Positions 60,509 to 64,000 of a stretch of DNA of 64,000 nucleotides are shown here, piece by piece. Both the position numbers and the translations under genes were made by a program. Position 1 is the first letter of the stretch. Each line of letters opens with the position of its first letter. Source of the DNA: Hevea brasiliensis (Eukaryota; Streptophyta; Magnoliopsida; Malpighiales; Euphorbiaceae); contig NC_079493.1 in NCBI RefSeq assembly GCF_030052815.1, forward strand, positions 125,684,394-125,748,393, in the 5' to 3' direction. Below the pieces are notes generated by a model. It made no database searches and was not told the origin of the DNA. It was given only the letters and a program-made list of their open reading frames with translations.

Positions 60509-63129
60509 TGTCTCGACCCAACCTATAGGCCAGACCGGCACTGAGACCTGGGCCAGCCTAAAGCCCCCGAGGCTCGTAGTAAGCCTAATTATTCTTAACC
60601 CAACTCTAAGGCCCATTTGGGCTCGATTTTAAGAATTCAACCGGACAGAGTCCAGCCATAAAATTGATATTTCAACGGAGAGTTTTTGACTCACCCGACC
60701 TGTAAACACATTATATAATCAATTGGGGAGCTCAGCTCACCCTCCACATACTCATACAACATAAAAATAAATGGGAGCTCAGCTCCCTCATTCAGTCTAT
60801 CAACATGCATAAAATAATAAGTTTACAGGTCTAAAATAACAATATATATTACAGACCCAATTCAAATAAATATTTCTAACACATGCGAAAATTCTAAGAG
60901 TTAACAGGTTTATACAAAAATAAATAAACGACCTGCGAGGGACAAAAGCAGGTTAACCTCAAAAATATCCTCCTGTGACCTCGAAAAATATTGAACAGGA
61001 GTGAGCGTTCGACTCAGAGAGTAAAATATCAATTTTAACCATAATCTCTATAACTATCTAAAGCTAATGCACCCTGTGGAGTGAAATGCAACATCAGCAA
61101 TATTTTTCACATCATAACAACAAAAAGGTAATTTGGAGCACTCACGCACTCAGTAATGTCAAATCATAAATATGTAGGAGCTGATCCCCTATACAGCTCT
61201 CTTAAATCCAACCTATGCCAACGAAGAACTTAGCTCGGACTTCCACTTAATAACCAAATCGGGGTCCCAGCGAAGAACTCAAGCCATGTCTACCCCGAAG
61301 GACCGGGTCCCAGCGAATATCTCAAGCCGTGTCTACCCATCCTATCCATAGCTAACACCACATCACACGCACGCCAACGCACGCATACTGCTCCAAATTA
61401 CCACAACAATATCCATGGCACTTTAATAGTTATGAATGCAACATAAATCATACCTAGAGTTTAACTACATAGATATATGCATATAAGTGATGCATGTGCA
61501 TGCTTGAACATATAATAATATCGAAATTACAATTAAAATTAATATTTTACTCACAGACTTAACAGCAATCACTGTGGCGACTGGGCGAAGGAAGAAGGTT
61601 GTCCTGGCTCACCTGATAATTTTATTACAATTATTTAATAAATTTAACTCAATACAAACTAAAAAAAGACCAAATACGTCCTAAATCGTGACGAAAATCC
61701 AGCAAAGTCTCCCCTATACCTAAGACCTACCCAACCTGCAAAAGGGCTCAAAATGCACCTCTATATTCACAAATCATATACTCACAACTCAATCACATCA
61801 CACAGCCCCTCCTGGGCCCATCCAAACAGTCCTCAATCACAATATGTAAATTTATAGTTTAGTCCTTATAATTGATCATTTTTACAAAAATTACCCAAAT
61901 AAGCTCTAAAAATTCTAAAACTTTACCCCACGGTCCTTAGCATTATTACTAGGCTATTGCAAAAAGAATCAAAATTTTCTGAGCTACCACGAATATTTTA
62001 TGGATTTTTAATCCCATTTAAGTACTAGAAAATTACGAAAAAGTAAGGTTCGGGTTTACCTATGCCGATTCCGACTTCGAGGACGCGCTCGGGACGTCTG
62101 AAAATGGTGGGGTAGCCAAAATCTCGATCTAATTCGGAGACCTTTTTGATGGCCTGCATGCAGTGGAAATTCACGAACCGGACAAGCTGAATTTCCACGA
62201 ATTGAAGATACCTACACGAAGCCCACAACACGGGGGTTAGTACATAAATTTTACGAAATTTTCTAAACTCATTTAATGCTCGAAAAAATACTACGAAGTT
62301 CTGTGGGATCCACCAAAAAACGGTGTCGTAAAAATTTGAAATTTATATCGCTGCGAAGCTCTCGACGAGTGGAGCGCTCTAGTACTCTCTGTTTTCTCGT
62401 GGGGTTCACGGTTTGCGAGAAATCTAGCCCAAAAGTCAAAATGGACTAAAACTTCCCGGACAAAAATTTGACAAACCGCTCCATGGATTTTGGTGTTATT
62501 GGTGTCTATGGAAAGCTCTCGAGGTGTAGATGTTGTTTGACACAAGACCCGGCCCAATTGGTAGTCGGATCGGCCGGATTTCGGCTGGAAAGACGAAGTG
62601 ACGCGCTGCTCATCGTGTCGCCCGCGCGGCGTTCTGCAGCGTTCAGCGGCCGGTGGTAGGGTGGGTGGGAGAGGCCGCCGTGGTAGGGGGGGGAGGCAGC
62701 TGGCATGTGAGGGGAGGTGGGAGGAGAGAGAAAACAGGAGAGAGAGAGAGAGAGGAAGGAGAACGCGCGCGGGAAGAGGAGAAGAAGAAGAAAAGGAGCC
62801 ATGCCACAAATATACTTTGCCGGCGTGCCGGTTCGATTCAGGATACAAAATTTTAAATTTTTACTCTGCCTTGGGACCGAAAACGTGGTCCAAAAATTCC
62901 GAAAAAAATTCTAGAAAACTCAGAAAAATTTGTAGACTCCAAATATACTTTTAATTTTGCCATGTGGTCTTTAAAATGATTTTTAAAAATCATCAAAGTT
63001 TATATTTTTCGGAAAATCGAACTCGATTTCTAAAATCTGAAAATTTTTAAATAATTTTCTAAAATTCAAATAAAATAAATTATCAATAATTACCCAAAAA
63101 TAATAAATTTAAAAATTAGGGGTGTTACA
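60509..63129 (-). mobile_element. 3' LTR of a Ty3/gypsy retrotransposon
   Basis: About 2.6 kb bounded by TG (60509) and CA (63128-63129) on the plus strand. Read on the minus strand, a polypurine tract is followed at once by TGTAACACCCC, the classic start of a 3' LTR, and the integrase end of pol lies beyond it. The LTR matches the solo LTR at 10955-13356 block by block and has the same orientation. It includes a GA-rich, GC-richer zone (62590-62810) with open frames on both strands that look fortuitous. The 5' LTR is outside the window, so the target duplication (aaatt on this side) cannot be checked. Confidence 0.85.
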
Positions 63130-63142
63130 TTCTTCCCCCCTT
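63130..63142 (-). promoter_or_regulatory. polypurine tract of the gypsy element
   Basis: On the minus strand AAGGGGGGAAGAA directly precedes the LTR start TGTAACACC. This is the primer site for plus-strand DNA synthesis in LTR retrotransposons. Confidence 0.8.
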
Positions 63143-64000
63143 ACAGAAAATTCGTTCTCAAATTTTTACACAAGGCATAATAAAGTACAGGATTACACAT
63201 TGAACAGATAAGGGTACTTGCTACGCATGTCCCGTTCTGACTCCCAGGTACACTCTTCTACTGATTACCTCCTCCACAAAACCTTAACCATAGGGATCTA
63301 TTTTGATCTTAGCTGCCTCACTTGGTAGTCCATTATGGCTACAGGTTGCTCCTCAAACGTCAGGTTTTCTTTTAGCTCTATTACATCCGGCTGTAGTACA
63401 TGAGAAGGATCAGGAATGTATTTCCTGAGCATGGAGATGTGAAGCATAAGATGAACGTGAGAAAGGTTGGGTGGTAGCTTTAACCGGTAAGCAACTGCTC
63501 CAACTCTATCAGTAACCTCAAAAGGTCCAATATACCGATGTGCCAACTTGCCCTTCTTTCCAAATCTCATGACTCCCTTCATTGGAAAAACCTTCAGGAA
63601 TATATAGTCGCCTACTGCAAACTCCATATCCCTCCGTCTGGGGTCTGCATAATCTTCTGCCTACTGAAAGCTGTTTTTAATCGTTCCCTAATTAAAGGAA
63701 CTATCTCTGAAGTATACTGCACTAGGTCTACATCATGCACCTTCGCTTCTCCCATTTCCATCCAACACAGAGGAGACCTACACTTTCTTCCATATAGTGC
63801 CTCATAGGGTGCCATCCCTATGCTGGAATGGTAAATGTTGTTGTAGGCAAACTCCACCAAAGCTAGCTGATCATCCCATTGATCTCCAAAATCCAAAACA
63901 CTCATGCGAAGCATGTCTTCCAGTGTTTGGATTGTCCTTTTGGACTGTCCGTCTGTCTGAGGGTGAAAAGCAGTACTAAAGTTCAACTGTGTGCCAAGTG
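63143..64000 (-). pseudogene. decayed integrase end of Ty3/gypsy pol (runs off window)
   Basis: From the right edge leftward, the integrase core reads FHPQTDGQSKRTIQTLEDML, then LVEFAYNNIYHSSIGMAPYE and ALYGRKCRSPLCW. A one-base deletion near 63650 shifts the frame. The other frame continues from about 63627 with MEFAVGDYIFLKVFPMKGV, HRYIGPFEVTDRVGAVAYRL (GPF/Y module) and LSHVHLMLHISMLRKYIPDP. Stops after QVRQLRSK (about 63298) and again within the tail interrupt what reads like a chromodomain-type end (VKVLWRR, then SVEECTWESE). The copy cannot make a complete polyprotein. Reverse transcriptase, protease and gag lie outside the window. Confidence 0.88.

Noticed and set aside
62291..62954. 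Long open frames on both strands within the GC-richer part of the LTR
   Set aside because: They overlap in several frames, are low-complexity (Arg/Glu/Gly or Ser/Pro/Leu from GA repeats) and lie inside an LTR, so they are compositional artefacts.
63538..63979. Plus-strand frames at the right edge
   Set aside because: Antisense shadows of the gypsy integrase sequence.

Overview
The window is nuclear DNA of a flowering plant, probably a eudicot. The genes have short exons with GT-AG introns and plant-only families (MIZ1-like, LNK-like, coiled-coil NLR). Spacers are strongly AT-rich, and LTR and RTE retroelements, hAT-like MITEs and microsatellites are common. The species cannot be fixed from sequence alone; Malpighiales is a guess.

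Layout. 1-9.2 kb is a small cytosolic sulfotransferase cluster: a broken copy on the minus strand (1-972), one intact gene (4680-5720, +), and a second broken copy (7784-9200, +) that has lost its P-loop and carries an inserted cytochrome P450 N-terminus. 9.4-13.4 kb is transposon-derived: a 5'-truncated RTE-type LINE and a probable solo LTR. 14.6-15.4 kb is an intronless MIZ1-domain gene (-). 17.3-21.0 kb is a five-exon LNK-like clock-associated gene (-, 410 aa as reconstructed). 23.5-25.6 kb is a five-exon CFAP20/BUG22 gene (+, 190 aa). 26.8-37.65 kb is the 21-exon THO complex subunit 1 gene (HPR1/THO1, -, 608 aa as reconstructed), with a hAT-like MITE in one intron. Directly upstream of THO1, 37.87-44.29 kb is a tandem array of 20 units of about 324 bp. 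Its GC-rich core matches the THO1 promoter-proximal sequence, and a second copy of the THO1 5' flank lies inside it. 44.6-47.9 kb is an NLR gene (-) broken by a one-base frameshift and a premature stop. 49.4-54.9 kb is a four-exon ERI-type DEDDh 3'-5' exonuclease with a C-terminal GRF zinc finger (-, 410 aa). 57.2-58.85 kb is a second RTE LINE copy. From 60.5 kb to the right edge is the 3' LTR and decayed integrase end of a Ty3/gypsy element (-), inserted into a third RTE fragment; its LTR family matches the solo LTR at 11-13 kb.

The genes do not form one pathway. THO1 (mRNP assembly and export) and the ERI-type exonuclease (small-RNA or structured-RNA trimming) both concern RNA, but nothing in the sequence links them. 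The most unusual structure is the promoter-derived tandem array. The next are the sulfotransferase/P450 chimera, the nested retroelements, the precisely bounded MITE in a THO1 intron, and a 35-bp perfect inverted repeat at 26.3-26.4 kb. Exon structures were inferred by reading splice sites and checking reading-frame continuity; they are not supported by transcripts.
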